This document shows positions 1-7,373 of a stretch of 28,912 nucleotides of DNA, piece after piece; position 1 is the stretch's first letter, and every line of letters begins with the position of its first letter. Source of the DNA: an uncultured Christensenella sp. (GTDB taxonomy: Bacteria > Bacillota > Clostridia > Christensenellales > UBA1750); assembly GCA_905193155.1 (NCBI GenBank), contig CAJJNQ010000032.1:1-28912 (forward strand), written 5' to 3'. A program made the position numbers and the translations under genes. The notes below the pieces were generated by a model. That model worked only from the letters and a program-made list of their open reading frames with translations. It searched no databases and was not told where the DNA came from.

Positions 1-51
1 GCCACCTTGCCAAGGTGGATGTCGCGGGTCCGAATCCCGTCTACCGCTCCA
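1..51 (+). tRNA. tRNA-Gly (anticodon GCC), 5' part outside window
   Basis: The window opens inside a tRNA. The anticodon stem CCACC/GGTGG encloses a 7-base loop with anticodon GCC. It is followed by a T-arm and the acceptor 3' strand ending in an encoded CCA at 49-51. The D-arm and 5' acceptor strand lie before base 1. It is the first visible member of a three-tRNA cluster. Confidence 0.93.
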
Positions 52-62
52 TTTTCACCCAT

Positions 63-136
63 GCGGGTGTAGCTCAACGGTAGAGTCCCAGCCTTCCAAG
101 CTGGTTGCGTGGGTTCGATTCCCATCACCCGCTCCA
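63..136 (+). tRNA. tRNA-Gly (anticodon UCC)
   Basis: Complete 74-base tRNA with acceptor GCGGGTG paired to CACCCGC, an anticodon stem CCAGC/GCTGG with loop CTTCCAA (anticodon TCC), a normal T-arm and an encoded CCA. It lies 11 bases after the preceding tRNA-Gly and is probably co-transcribed with it. Confidence 0.97.
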
Positions 137-148
137 TTTGATTTGTAT

Positions 149-224
149 GGACCGCTAGCTCAGTTGGTAGAGCACCTGACTCTTAATCAGGGTGTCCAGG
201 GTTCGAGTCCCTGGCGGTCCACCA
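149..224 (+). tRNA. tRNA-Lys (anticodon CUU)
   Basis: Complete 76-base tRNA. The acceptor stem is GGACCGC/GCGGTCC, the D-arm is AGCTCAGTTGGTAGAGC, and the anticodon stem CCTGA/TCAGG holds loop CTCTTAA, giving anticodon CTT. The T-loop is TTCGAGT and CCA is encoded. It is the last tRNA of the cluster and is followed directly by a terminator. Confidence 0.97.
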
Positions 225-226
225 GA

Positions 227-263
227 AAACCATCGGCTGTTTAGTCGATGGTTTCTTTGTTTT
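227..263 (+). terminator. Intrinsic terminator of the tRNA cluster
   Basis: AAACCATCG (227-235) pairs with CGATGGTTT (246-254) and is followed by a T-rich tail (256-263). It closes the tRNA transcript. A possible upstream ATG at 248 of the next gene lies inside this hairpin, which argues against using that start. Confidence 0.9.
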
Positions 264-283
264 CAGAAAAAGGAGGGAGGAGA

Positions 284-745
284 ATGCAACGAGAACTTTG
301 CTTCAGGCCGGCAGAGGAAAAGGATGTTCCGCTGCTGACGAATCTTTATGACCGTGCCTTTCTGGAAGATTTTCAGCGATACGGGCAGTGTCCCGGCTAC
401 GGGCGTTCGCAGGAGCAAATGAGGAATTCGCTCAGGCGTGTGCCTAAGCAGATCCTGCTGTTCGGCGGGGTTCCGGTCGGTGCGCTCTCCTATGAGCGCA
501 GGGACGATGGCAGCGTGTATCTCGGCTGCTTGTGCATTGTGCCCGAGATGCAGGGCAGGGGCTTGGGCACGCGCGCCTTTGCGCATATGCTGGAAGAATG
601 CCCTGAAGCCCACCGCTTTGAGCTCGTTACGCCTGCGGATAAGGCGCAGAATACTGCCTTTTATACCCGAAAATGCGGATGCCGCATCACGGGCTATAGG
701 CAGGAAGACAACGTCACGGTCGCGCTGCTCACTTTAACACGGTAA
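284..745 (+). CDS. GNAT family N-acetyltransferase
   Basis: A 153-residue protein of the Gcn5-related acetyltransferase fold, predicted to move an acetyl group from acetyl-CoA to an amine; the substrate cannot be told. The acetyl-CoA pyrophosphate loop is visible as QGRGLGTRA after the beta-strand VYLGCLCIVPEM (about residues 78-100). The start at 284 is chosen because AGGAGGGAGG sits 5-10 bases upstream; the earlier in-frame ATG at 248 would fall inside the tRNA terminator. No promoter is visible between that terminator and the gene, so it may depend on read-through from the tRNA operon. An independent promoter follows its stop codon, so it is not clearly in an operon with the next gene. Confidence 0.88.
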   Translation: MQRELCFRPAEEKDVPLLTNLYDRAFLEDFQRYGQCPGYGRSQEQMRNSLRRVPKQILLFGGVPVGALSYERRDDGSVYLGCLCIVPEMQGRGLGTRAFAHMLEECPEAHRFELVTPADKAQNTAFYTRKCGCRITGYRQEDNVTVALLTLTR

Positions 746-757
746 ACCGTTGTAGAC

Positions 758-786
758 TTGACAATAAAACGGCGATTCTTTACAAT
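758..786 (+). promoter_or_regulatory. Housekeeping promoter for the 819 gene
   Basis: TTGACA at 758-763, a 17-base spacer, then TACAAT at 781-786. This is a consensus -35 and a 5/6 -10, so transcription should begin near 793, about 25 bases before the start codon. The same -35/-10 pair occurs before the Nudix gene at 14981-15009. Confidence 0.9.
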
Positions 787-818
787 AAAAGAAGAAGAAC
801 CCTTGGAGGTGGACGGAG

Positions 819-1547
819 ATGTTCAAGGCATCCAATCTTGGTTCCGTGGAAGGAATGGAATGCTTTTCCCTGGCTGGAGACGCGGATCTTCGCCGGTATT
901 TGATCGATCACCTGGATACGGTTCAGCTGGCAGCTGTGTCGGGTATGCCGCAGGGCGACGCGATGGTCAGCAAAACCGCAAAAGGTGCGAATCTGACGCT
1001 GCGCCTGCGCGTTCCCAGCCCGTATTGCAAGGATAAGCTGATGCAGCGGGAACTGAATTACGACCAGTGGCAGCGCGCGATCAATGGGGACTTTGAGTTT
1101 CTGGACGGCGACCTGATGCCGGAATCGCTGAAGCTGCTCGTGGGAAATCCAGCTTTTTTTCATACCCGCATCACGCAGTTTAAACGGTTGTATCTTTATA
1201 CTTTTTCCAAGGAGACGCGCATCGTGCTGCGCGAATGCTTTGCGGCCTACCAGAAGCGCGCGGGCAAGGACGCTGCGCCGATGGACCCCATTTTCATGCG
1301 CGAGGATCTCTGTCTGATGCTGCGCCGCAAGGAAAACGACGAGTTTGTGCTCTCCTGCGTCAGTGACGACCAGGAGCTGCTGCTCGGCACCTATGCGGAA
1401 AAGGAGCTTTTCCCGGCAGAGGACGAAAGTGAAACGACAGAAAGCATCTTGTGGCGCAAATTCAATGAGTATATGCGCGATACCTACGGTGTGAAGGTCT
1501 CTTCCGTCATGGTGCTCAAGTTCGGCAGCAAGCTGAGGGTCAAATAA
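819..1547 (+). CDS. Conserved-looking protein of unknown function
   Basis: A 242-residue soluble protein that I do not recognise. It has no signal peptide or membrane segment. The N-terminal half is mixed in character; residues 60-180 are rich in basic and aromatic residues (for example TRITQFKRLYLYTFSKETR). A short acidic stretch (FPAEDESETTES) precedes a C-terminal segment ending in SSVMVLKFGSKLRVK. The start is supported by GGAGG at 805-809. It has its own near-consensus promoter, and a hairpin with a T-tail follows at 1566-1610, so it may be a single-gene transcript or the first gene before the TetM-like GTPase. The strong promoter suggests substantial basal expression; the function is unknown. 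Confidence 0.85.
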   Translation: MFKASNLGSVEGMECFSLAGDADLRRYLIDHLDTVQLAAVSGMPQGDAMVSKTAKGANLTLRLRVPSPYCKDKLMQRELNYDQWQRAINGDFEFLDGDLMPESLKLLVGNPAFFHTRITQFKRLYLYTFSKETRIVLRECFAAYQKRAGKDAAPMDPIFMREDLCLMLRRKENDEFVLSCVSDDQELLLGTYAEKELFPAEDESETTESILWRKFNEYMRDTYGVKVSSVMVLKFGSKLRVK

Positions 1548-1565
1548 CAAAATCAAAAAGACAGA

Positions 1566-1610
1566 AAAATGCATAAATTGCACTTGGCTGCAACTTATGC
1601 ATTTTCTTTT
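1566..1610 (+). terminator. Hairpin with T-tail before the TetM-like gene (terminator or attenuator)
   Basis: AAAATGCATAA (1566-1576) pairs with TTATGCATTTT (1595-1605). After one A-C mismatch, TTGCA pairs with TGCAA. The tail is CTTTT. It ends 11 bases before the next start codon. No new promoter is visible between hairpin and gene, so it may act as a leaky terminator or attenuator controlling read-through. Confidence 0.75.
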
Positions 1611-1621
1611 GTGAGGGCGCA

Positions 1622-3547
1622 ATGAAGATCACTTTGGGCATACTGGCGCACGTCGATGCGGGCAAGACCACATTTTCGGAGGCGCTGCTTTACCATGCGC
1701 ACAGCCTGCGGGCGATGGGGCGCGTCGATCATCAGGATGCGTTTCTGGATGCGCACCCGTTGGAGAAAGAGCGCGGCATTACGATCTTTTCCGACCAGGC
1801 GATATTCCATCATGGGGAAGATGAATATTTCCTTGTCGATACACCCGGGCACGTCGATTTTGCGGCGGAGATGGAGCGCGCATTGGCGGTGCTGGATTAT
1901 GCGGTGCTCGTCGTATCCTGCGCCGAAGGCGTGCAGAGCCACACGGAGACCATCTGGAACCTGCTGCGGCGGCGAAACATTCCCACATTTGTGTTTCTGA
2001 ACAAGGTTGACCGCGTCGGCGCGGATGCAGATCGCGTGTTGGAGGAGATGCGCCGGCGGCTTTCTGCGGATTGCGTTGCGGCGGAGCATCTCGATGAATC
2101 GGTTGCCGAGCGCGACGAGGCACTGCTGGATCGTTATCTCGCCGGGGAGTTGACGCAGCAGGAAGTGGAAAAGGCCGCGTTGGAGTTGATTGCACAAGGC
2201 AAGCTCTTTCCCTGCTTCCGCGGGGCGGCGTTGCTCGACCAGGGTGTGCAGGAGTTTCTGGACGCCTTCTGCTGCCTGACTCAAACGCATTATGATGCAC
2301 AGAAGCCCTTCGGCGCGCGGGTGTTCCGCATTCGGCATGATGCGCAGGGCAATCGCCTGACCTTCGTCAAGATCATGAGCGGAACGCTGCATGTCAAGGA
2401 TGTGCTGCCCGTTCAGGGCGAAAGCCCCCGCGTCAACGAGCTGCGCCTCTATAATGGCGGCCGGTTTACTGCGGTGCGTGAGGCTGAAGCAGGGCAGCTG
2501 ATTGCCCTTGCAGGCTTATCGGATGCGAAGGTTGGGGATGTGCTGGGGCAGTGCGAACCGTTCCCACAGCCGGTTTCTCAGCCGCTTCTGTCGGCAAGGG
2601 TGCATTATCCGGCAGATGTGCCGCTGCAAACCGTACTTGCTGCCTTCCGCAAGCTAGATGCGGAGGATCCGGCGCTCGGCGTGCAGTGGAACGAAGCCTT
2701 GCAGGAGCTGCACATTCGCATCATGGGCGTAATTCAGTTGGAAGTGCTGCGGGAGCTTGTGCGCGAGCGCTTCGGCTTTGATGTGACCTTTGATCGCCCG
2801 GAAATCATGTATCGCGAGACGATCGCCGCGCCCGTCTATGGTGCAGGACATTACGAGCCGCTGCGGCATTATGCCGAGGTGCATTTCCGCATGGAGCCGC
2901 TGCCGCGCGGCAGTGGAATCGTGTTTGAGAGCTGGTGCCATGTGGACGATCTGCCGCTGCAATTCCAGAACCTGGTGCGCACACACGTTTTTGAAAAGGA
3001 ACACTTGGGCGTGCTGACGGGTTCGCCCATCACGGATATCAAGCTGATCCTTGTGGCGGGGCGGCGGCACCTCAAGCATACCGAGGGCGGGGACTTCCGC
3101 CAGGCGACCTATCGCGCCATCCGCCAGGGACTCATGAAGGCGGAAAGCGTGCTGCTGGAGCCGATGTATGGCTTTGGCATCGACGTGCCGCAGGAGCTGA
3201 TCGGGCGCGTCCTGAGCGACGTGCAAAAGATGAGCGGCACGTTTGACGCGCCGGAAACCGACGAGACGGGTGTACATGTCAAAGGCCGCGCACCGGTATC
3301 GGAATTGATGGACTATGCGCAGGAGCTGGCGGCGTATTCGCGCGGTCTCGGCCGTATGACGGTGCGCTTTGATGGCTACGACATCTGTCACAATCCGGAA
3401 GAGGTCATTGCACGCCGGGCGTACGACGCGGGTGCGGACAAGGAAAACGATGCAGACTCCGTGTTCTGCGCTAAAGGCGCGGGCTTTGCTGTGCATTGGG
3501 ATAAGGCGGACGAGTGGATGCATTGCGAAGTGGAGGAAGAGCCGTGA
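1622..3547 (+). CDS. TetM/EF-G-like ribosome-associated translation GTPase
   Basis: A 641-residue translation-factor GTPase, the same length class as TetM/TetO ribosomal protection proteins (about 640). The N terminus carries the P-loop AHVDAGKTT (residues 9-17), switch I ERGIT, DTPGH and NKVD. Beta-barrel domain II follows, then EF-G-like domains III-V (including LLEPMYGFGIDVPQELIGRVLSD). It ends with an extra tail containing GAGFAVHWDKADEWMHC. Known family members bind the ribosome and either release tetracycline or act as uncharacterised elongation-factor relatives. Many chromosomal clostridial homologues with this tail are of unproven function, so tetracycline resistance is inference only. 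The ribosome-binding site is GAGGG, four bases before ATG. The next gene overlaps its stop by four bases. Confidence 0.88.
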   Translation: MKITLGILAHVDAGKTTFSEALLYHAHSLRAMGRVDHQDAFLDAHPLEKERGITIFSDQAIFHHGEDEYFLVDTPGHVDFAAEMERALAVLDYAVLVVSCAEGVQSHTETIWNLLRRRNIPTFVFLNKVDRVGADADRVLEEMRRRLSADCVAAEHLDESVAERDEALLDRYLAGELTQQEVEKAALELIAQGKLFPCFRGAALLDQGVQEFLDAFCCLTQTHYDAQKPFGARVFRIRHDAQGNRLTFVKIMSGTLHVKDVLPVQGESPRVNELRLYNGGRFTAVREAEAGQLIALAGLSDAKVGDVLGQCEPFPQPVSQPLLSARVHYPADVPLQTVLAAFRKLDAEDPALGVQWNEALQELHIRIMGVIQLEVLRELVRERFGFDVTFDRPEIMYRETIAAPVYGAGHYEPLRHYAEVHFRMEPLPRGSGIVFESWCHVDDLPLQFQNLVRTHVFEKEHLGVLTGSPITDIKLILVAGRRHLKHTEGGDFRQATYRAIRQGLMKAESVLLEPMYGFGIDVPQELIGRVLSDVQKMSGTFDAPETDETGVHVKGRAPVSELMDYAQELAAYSRGLGRMTVRFDGYDICHNPEEVIARRAYDAGADKENDADSVFCAKGAGFAVHWDKADEWMHCEVEEEP

Positions 3548-3891
3548 GCAATTCGAATTATTGGGCAGCGCTGGATCAACTGCTGGCAGATTCGGAAATC
3601 GTGATCGACCGCCCGAAGAACAGCGCGCATCCCCGCTATCCGGAGTGGATTTATCCGCTGGATTACGGTTATCTCCAAAACACCTCTTCGATGGACGGAG
3701 AGGGGCTGGACGTCTGGCTGGGTTCTGATCCCACGCGGCGAATCACGGCAATTCTCTGCACGGTCGATCTCATCAAGCGAGATTCAGAAATCAAGCTGTT
3801 GATCGGCTGCACGGAGGAAGAGAAGAACATTGTTTTGCGGTTCCATAACCGTTCCGAAAGCATGAAAGGGCTGCTGGTCGAAAGAACATAG
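3544..3891 (+). CDS. Small inorganic-pyrophosphatase-like protein
   Basis: A 115-residue protein resembling the core of family I soluble inorganic pyrophosphatase (which hydrolyses PPi to two phosphates), but shorter than the usual 170 or more residues. Recognisable blocks are IVIDRP (20-24), YPLDYGYL (37-44) and the metal-binding signature DGEGLDV (51-57). By eye against E. coli Ppa, D65 and D70 are kept, D67 is Glu, and the later D102 region (RDSEIKLLIG) also appears to carry Glu. The N-terminal part that supplies E20/K29 is missing. The GTG start at 3544 is chosen because it overlaps the previous stop in GTGA, with GGAGG just upstream, implying translational coupling to the GTPase gene. 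Activity could be altered or lost. A strong hairpin follows. Confidence 0.82.
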   Translation: MSNSNYWAALDQLLADSEIVIDRPKNSAHPRYPEWIYPLDYGYLQNTSSMDGEGLDVWLGSDPTRRITAILCTVDLIKRDSEIKLLIGCTEEEKNIVLRFHNRSESMKGLLVERT

Positions 3892-3926
3892 CAAGAGCCG
3901 GAAGGATGTTCCTTCCGGCTCTTGCT
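3890..3926. terminator. Bidirectional terminator hairpin between convergent genes
   Basis: A 17-bp perfect stem, 3890-3906 paired with 3910-3926, with a TGT loop; the core is GCAAGAGCCGGAAGGA. It lies between the plus-strand pyrophosphatase-like gene and the end of the minus-strand MBL gene. The minus-strand side continues into TATGTTCTTT; the plus-strand side has little U-tract. Confidence 0.88.
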
Positions 3927-3935
3927 GCATGAAAA

Positions 3936-4790
3936 TTACGGGATGATGTGTTCCTCGCCCTCTTCCCAAAGCATATCGGGATTGAAGCCCGGGCAGACCA
4001 TCGGCCCGCGGCCGTTTTCGTGGGGATAATCGATGACGGGGCCGTAGAAAACCACCTTGTGCGGGGGCTTATCGGGGAAGAGCTGCATCCGCTTTTCGCC
4101 GATGACTGCGTCGCCGCGCAGCAGGGAGCGATACGCCTCAATGAGGTTGGGCACCACTTCAATGTCCATGGACTTGACGTCCAGCTTGCCGCAATAGGTC
4201 GTGTGGCCGGTAAAGATACGGTCGTAGGTCACGCCGTAGCCTGCCAGCAGCTTTTTGAGGTCGCGGATGAAGGTGCTCACGGCGAACTGGGAGCCGTTGT
4301 TGTAGTTGGCGGCATCGCCGGTGAACGCGATGCGGCTGTAATCGTCGATGAAATACATATGCCCTGCGGAATGCCCCGGCAGGGCATAGGCCGTGACCTT
4401 GCGGTTGCCCAGATCAAATACGTCGCCTTCGTTCAGCGGCAGCACCTTGGTGTCCTTGTGGCCGCGGTTGATCATGTCCTCGGTTACTTCCCAGATTTGC
4501 CAGTCGCCCAGATGGATGTTGTTGTTCCAGTGGAACTCATCGAGATTGAAGTCCGTGTTGGCCGCCCAGGGCAGCATTGGCAGGTCTTTTTCGTTCATGT
4601 AGACCTGATCGAACAGGTGCATCATGCCTGCATGATCAGGATGCCCGTGCGTGATGACCACGTCGTGGGGCTTGTCCGTCAGAGAAGCGATGGTGCCGAG
4701 CAGATCATAATACCCCATGCCGCAGTCGATGAGCAGCGCGCGCTCGCTGCCGACGAGCAGATAATGGTTGCACAGCCCGAATTCGTATAT
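3936..4790 (-). CDS. MBL-fold metallo-hydrolase with a non-canonical start
   Basis: A metallo-beta-lactamase-fold hydrolase with metal motif THGHPDHAG, then PGHSAGH, FTGD and GHTTY further on; the substrate is unknown. The first canonical ATG is at 4718, but the frame upstream still encodes the conserved N-terminal strands (FGLCNHYLLVGSERALLIDCG), up to an in-frame TAG at 4805-4803. No ATG, GTG or TTG lies in between. AGAAGGG followed seven bases later by ATA (4790-4788) would fit an AUA start, perhaps a mutated AUG. Starting at 4718 would remove core beta-strands. The gene is either translated from AUA, damaged at its 5' end, or affected by a sequence error. Its own TATAAT promoter lies upstream, overlapped by a cre-like site. 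Confidence 0.75.
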   Translation of the reverse strand: MYEFGLCNHYLLVGSERALLIDCGMGYYDLLGTIASLTDKPHDVVITHGHPDHAGMMHLFDQVYMNEKDLPMLPWAANTDFNLDEFHWNNNIHLGDWQIWEVTEDMINRGHKDTKVLPLNEGDVFDLGNRKVTAYALPGHSAGHMYFIDDYSRIAFTGDAANYNNGSQFAVSTFIRDLKKLLAGYGVTYDRIFTGHTTYCGKLDVKSMDIEVVPNLIEAYRSLLRGDAVIGEKRMQLFPDKPPHKVVFYGPVIDYPHENGRGPMVCPGFNPDMLWEEGEEHIIP

Positions 4791-4828
4791 GCAGTATCCC
4801 TTCTAAAAGAATATTTTCTTATAACCTT

Positions 4829-4866
4829 ATTATAACACAGAATTCAAAATTGAGAAAGCGTTTACC
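4829..4866 (-). promoter_or_regulatory. Promoter of the MBL gene with an overlapping cre-like site
   Basis: On the minus strand, -10 TATAAT occupies 4834-4829. A weak -35 TTTCTC (4857-4852) lies 17 bases upstream. GGTAAACGCTTTCTC (4866-4852) overlaps that -35 and matches 12 of 14 positions of the catabolite-responsive-element consensus TGNAANCGNTNNCA, with both mismatches at the ends. If real, CcpA binding would block the promoter during growth on preferred sugar. The -10 is convincing; the cre is tentative. Confidence 0.5.
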
Positions 4867-4880
4867 CAGATCTGAAGAAC

Positions 4881-4912
4881 AAAAAAGAACCGTCTCCCGA
4901 AGGAAACGGTTC
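4881..4912 (-). terminator. Intrinsic terminator of the alpha-xylosidase gene
   Basis: On the minus strand an 11-bp stem with one mismatch (arms 4912-4902 and 4897-4887) is capped by a TTCG tetraloop and followed by six Ts (4886-4881). It lies 17 bases past the stop codon and separates the glucosidase transcript from the MBL gene. Confidence 0.93.
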
Positions 4913-4929
4913 CCAAGAAAAAGGCTATT

Positions 4930-7239
4930 TTACTTGACGATAACCTTGCAGCCATTGGTGGCTTCACAGGTGAAGGGGAGATGCTTGGCATCCGCCGTGA
5001 CGAAGATCTCGTCGCCCTCGCGCTCGGCCACAATGCGCTGGGCTAGCTTGCCCTCGGAATCGTAGACCTTGCATTCGGCCTGCTTGCCGTCCTCAAGCTG
5101 ATAGATCACGAAATGCACATCCTTGGCATAATCGTAGACGAAATCGCGCTCGAACTTGCCGTAAGCGATGATGCTGTTCGGCTTAGCCAGCAGCGGCAGG
5201 GAGAAGTAATCATGCTTGGTCTCGTAGAACTTGCCGCCCTCGTAAACCTTGCCGGTCTGGATGTCGGTCCACTTTCCGGCAGGCACATAGTACAGCGCTG
5301 TGCCTTCCTCGTTGAAGATGGGCGCGACCAGCAGGTTATCGCCCAGCATATACTGACGATCCAGGCTCCAGGTCGCGGGTTCGTCCGCATATTCCATCAC
5401 CATCGCGCGCATCATCGGGATGCCCGTCTCGTGCGTCTTGACGGCGTTGGCGAACAGATACGGCATCAGCTTGCCCTTGAGGCAGGTGAAGTGGCGCAGC
5501 ACGTCACAGCTCTCTTCATCAAACAGCCACGGCACGCGGTAAGAGCTGTTGCCGTGCAGACGGCTGTGGGTGGACATCAGGCCAAAGGCAACCCAGCGCT
5601 TGTAAAGGTCAGGGCTGGAGGTGGCCTCAAAGCCGGAAATATCATGCGAGAAGAAGCCGAAACCGCTCAGGCACAGCGACAGGCCGCCGCGCAGGGTTTC
5701 CGCCATCGACTCGTACTGGGAGAAGCAGTCGCCGCCCCAGTGTACGGGGTACTGCTGGCCGCCGGCCGTCGCGGAGCGCGCAAACAGGCAGGCCTTGTTT
5801 TCACCGTAGTATTCGCGCAGAGCGCTGAACACCACGCCGTTGTAAAGCTGGGTGTAGTAGTTGTGCATCTTGAGCGGATCGGAACCGTCGTACCATTGCA
5901 CGTCGGTCGGGATGCGCTCGCCAAAGTCGGTCTTGAAAGCGTCCACGCCCATGTCGCACAGGGCGCGCAGCTTAGAAGCATACCACTTGCAGGCTTCGGG
6001 ATTGGTGAAGTCCACAATTGCCATGCCGGGCTGCCACATATCGGTCTGGAAGAGGTCGCCGTTCTTCTTGCGCAGCAGATAGCCATGCTCCTTGCCCTCG
6101 TCAAACAGCGCAGAGTGCTGGCCGATGTAGGGATTGATCCAGACGCAGATCTGGATGCCGCGCGCCTTGAGGCGCTCGAGGATGCCCTTGGGATCGGGGA
6201 ACATCCGCTTGTCCCACTCGAAGTTGCACCAGCGGAATTCCTGCATCCAGAAGCAGTCGAAGTGGAACACCTGAAGCGGGATATTGCGCTCCGCCATGCC
6301 GTCGATGAAGGAGGAGACCGTCTTTTCATCGTAGTTGGTGGTGAACGACGTGGTCAGCCACAGCCCGAAGGAATAGGCCGGGGGGAGCGCGGGCTTGCCG
6401 GTCAGCGTCGTGTAATTGGAAATCACGTCCGCAATGTTTTCACCGCCGATGATGAAGTATTGCAGCTTTTCACCGGGAACGACGATGGACACCTTGGAAA
6501 CCGTGTCGCTGGCGACCTCAAACTCCACCTTTTCAGAGTGATTGACGAATACGCCGTAGCCGCGGTTAGAAACATAGAAGGGGATGGACTTGTAGGAATA
6601 CTCCGAGCAGGTACCGCCGTCGCCATTCCAGATCTGAACGGACTGGCCGTTCTTGACAAAGGTGGTGAACTTCTCACCGAAGCCGTAAACGCTTTCACCG
6701 ACGGAGAGATTCAGCATCTCTCGCATATAGCTGGGACGCGGATCCTGATCGTCCGCATAGAAGCGATTGAAGTTCTGCTGTGCCAGCATGCGTTCCTGGG
6801 TGTGGTAGGGCTGCTCGGTGATATAGGAGGTCGTGCGCCAGCCTTCCTTGGTCAGGAGCTTATCGCCGTAATAGTATTCGATGCTCCAGCCCTTGATCTT
6901 GTTGATGCGCACACGTGCCTTGCCGGAGATCAGCTCGGCGTATTCGTCGGTTTCCACCGTCATCGGGAAAAAGCCGTCGTCCTCATAGAGCTGGAATTCC
7001 GGAGTTTTTTCCATTCCACCGCGGAAATGCTCGATCGTAACCTTGATGGTGTTCTCGAGGGTAGAAGCAAAGGTGATGTCCAGCACGGGACCGTCGAGCG
7101 TCTGCCCGCGGCTGGTGATGACATCGTGGGTTGCCACAACGTGGATTGCGTGGTCGGAAACATGGATTTCATAAGGCTCGCAGGCATAATTGATCTCATA
7201 CCCCGGCTTGTTCAGCCAGTAACCGTCTGAAAATTTCAA
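4930..7239 (-). CDS. yicI: Alpha-xylosidase, glycoside hydrolase family 31 (YicI type)
   Basis: A 769-residue GH31 enzyme, colinear by eye with E. coli YicI (772 residues), which removes alpha-linked xylose from non-reducing ends, as in isoprimeverose from xyloglucan. The catalytic nucleophile is D438 in KTDFGERIPTD and the acid/base is D504 in HWGGDC. HFDCFWM at 326-332 keeps the Cys-Phe pair that favours xylose over glucose in YicI, so alpha-xylosidase is preferred to alpha-glucosidase. An N-terminal beta-sandwich, the barrel and C-terminal beta domains are all present. No signal peptide is seen, so it is cytoplasmic. The start is TTG at 7239, nine bases after AAGGAGG. It has its own promoter and terminator and is divergent from the copper operon. 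No sugar transporter lies next to it. Confidence 0.93.
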   Translation of the reverse strand: MKFSDGYWLNKPGYEINYACEPYEIHVSDHAIHVVATHDVITSRGQTLDGPVLDITFASTLENTIKVTIEHFRGGMEKTPEFQLYEDDGFFPMTVETDEYAELISGKARVRINKIKGWSIEYYYGDKLLTKEGWRTTSYITEQPYHTQERMLAQQNFNRFYADDQDPRPSYMREMLNLSVGESVYGFGEKFTTFVKNGQSVQIWNGDGGTCSEYSYKSIPFYVSNRGYGVFVNHSEKVEFEVASDTVSKVSIVVPGEKLQYFIIGGENIADVISNYTTLTGKPALPPAYSFGLWLTTSFTTNYDEKTVSSFIDGMAERNIPLQVFHFDCFWMQEFRWCNFEWDKRMFPDPKGILERLKARGIQICVWINPYIGQHSALFDEGKEHGYLLRKKNGDLFQTDMWQPGMAIVDFTNPEACKWYASKLRALCDMGVDAFKTDFGERIPTDVQWYDGSDPLKMHNYYTQLYNGVVFSALREYYGENKACLFARSATAGGQQYPVHWGGDCFSQYESMAETLRGGLSLCLSGFGFFSHDISGFEATSSPDLYKRWVAFGLMSTHSRLHGNSSYRVPWLFDEESCDVLRHFTCLKGKLMPYLFANAVKTHETGIPMMRAMVMEYADEPATWSLDRQYMLGDNLLVAPIFNEEGTALYYVPAGKWTDIQTGKVYEGGKFYETKHDYFSLPLLAKPNSIIAYGKFERDFVYDYAKDVHFVIYQLEDGKQAECKVYDSEGKLAQRIVAEREGDEIFVTADAKHLPFTCEATNGCKVIVK

Positions 7240-7289
7240 GCGAAGTTACCTCCTTGGAAAGGTTTATTGGACGAACTGCCATCGATAAT

Positions 7290-7318
7290 ATTTTACGGGA
7301 ATTGTGTAACAATGTCAA
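7290..7318 (-). promoter_or_regulatory. Promoter of the alpha-xylosidase gene
   Basis: On the minus strand, TTGACA (7318-7313), a 17-base spacer and TAAAAT (7295-7290). Transcription should start near 7283. Only 11 bases separate its -35 from the -35 of the divergent copA promoter. Confidence 0.88.
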
Positions 7319-7329
7319 TGCCCGAGGGG

Positions 7330-7358
7330 TTGACAGAAGCGGGTAGCGGTGTTAAACT
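7330..7358 (+). promoter_or_regulatory. Promoter of the copper operon
   Basis: TTGACA (7330-7335), a 17-base spacer and TAAACT (7353-7358). The CsoR-type operator begins 15 bases downstream of the -10, around the start of the transcript. The ferredoxin oxidoreductase operon uses the same TTGACA/TAAACT pair. Confidence 0.85.
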
Positions 7359-7373
7359 ACAAGCATAGATACG

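Noticed and set aside
5113..7230. Long 705-codon plus-strand open frame
   Set aside because: It is the antisense of the clear GH31 gene, an artefact of GC-rich codon use; it has no ribosome-binding site or family motif.
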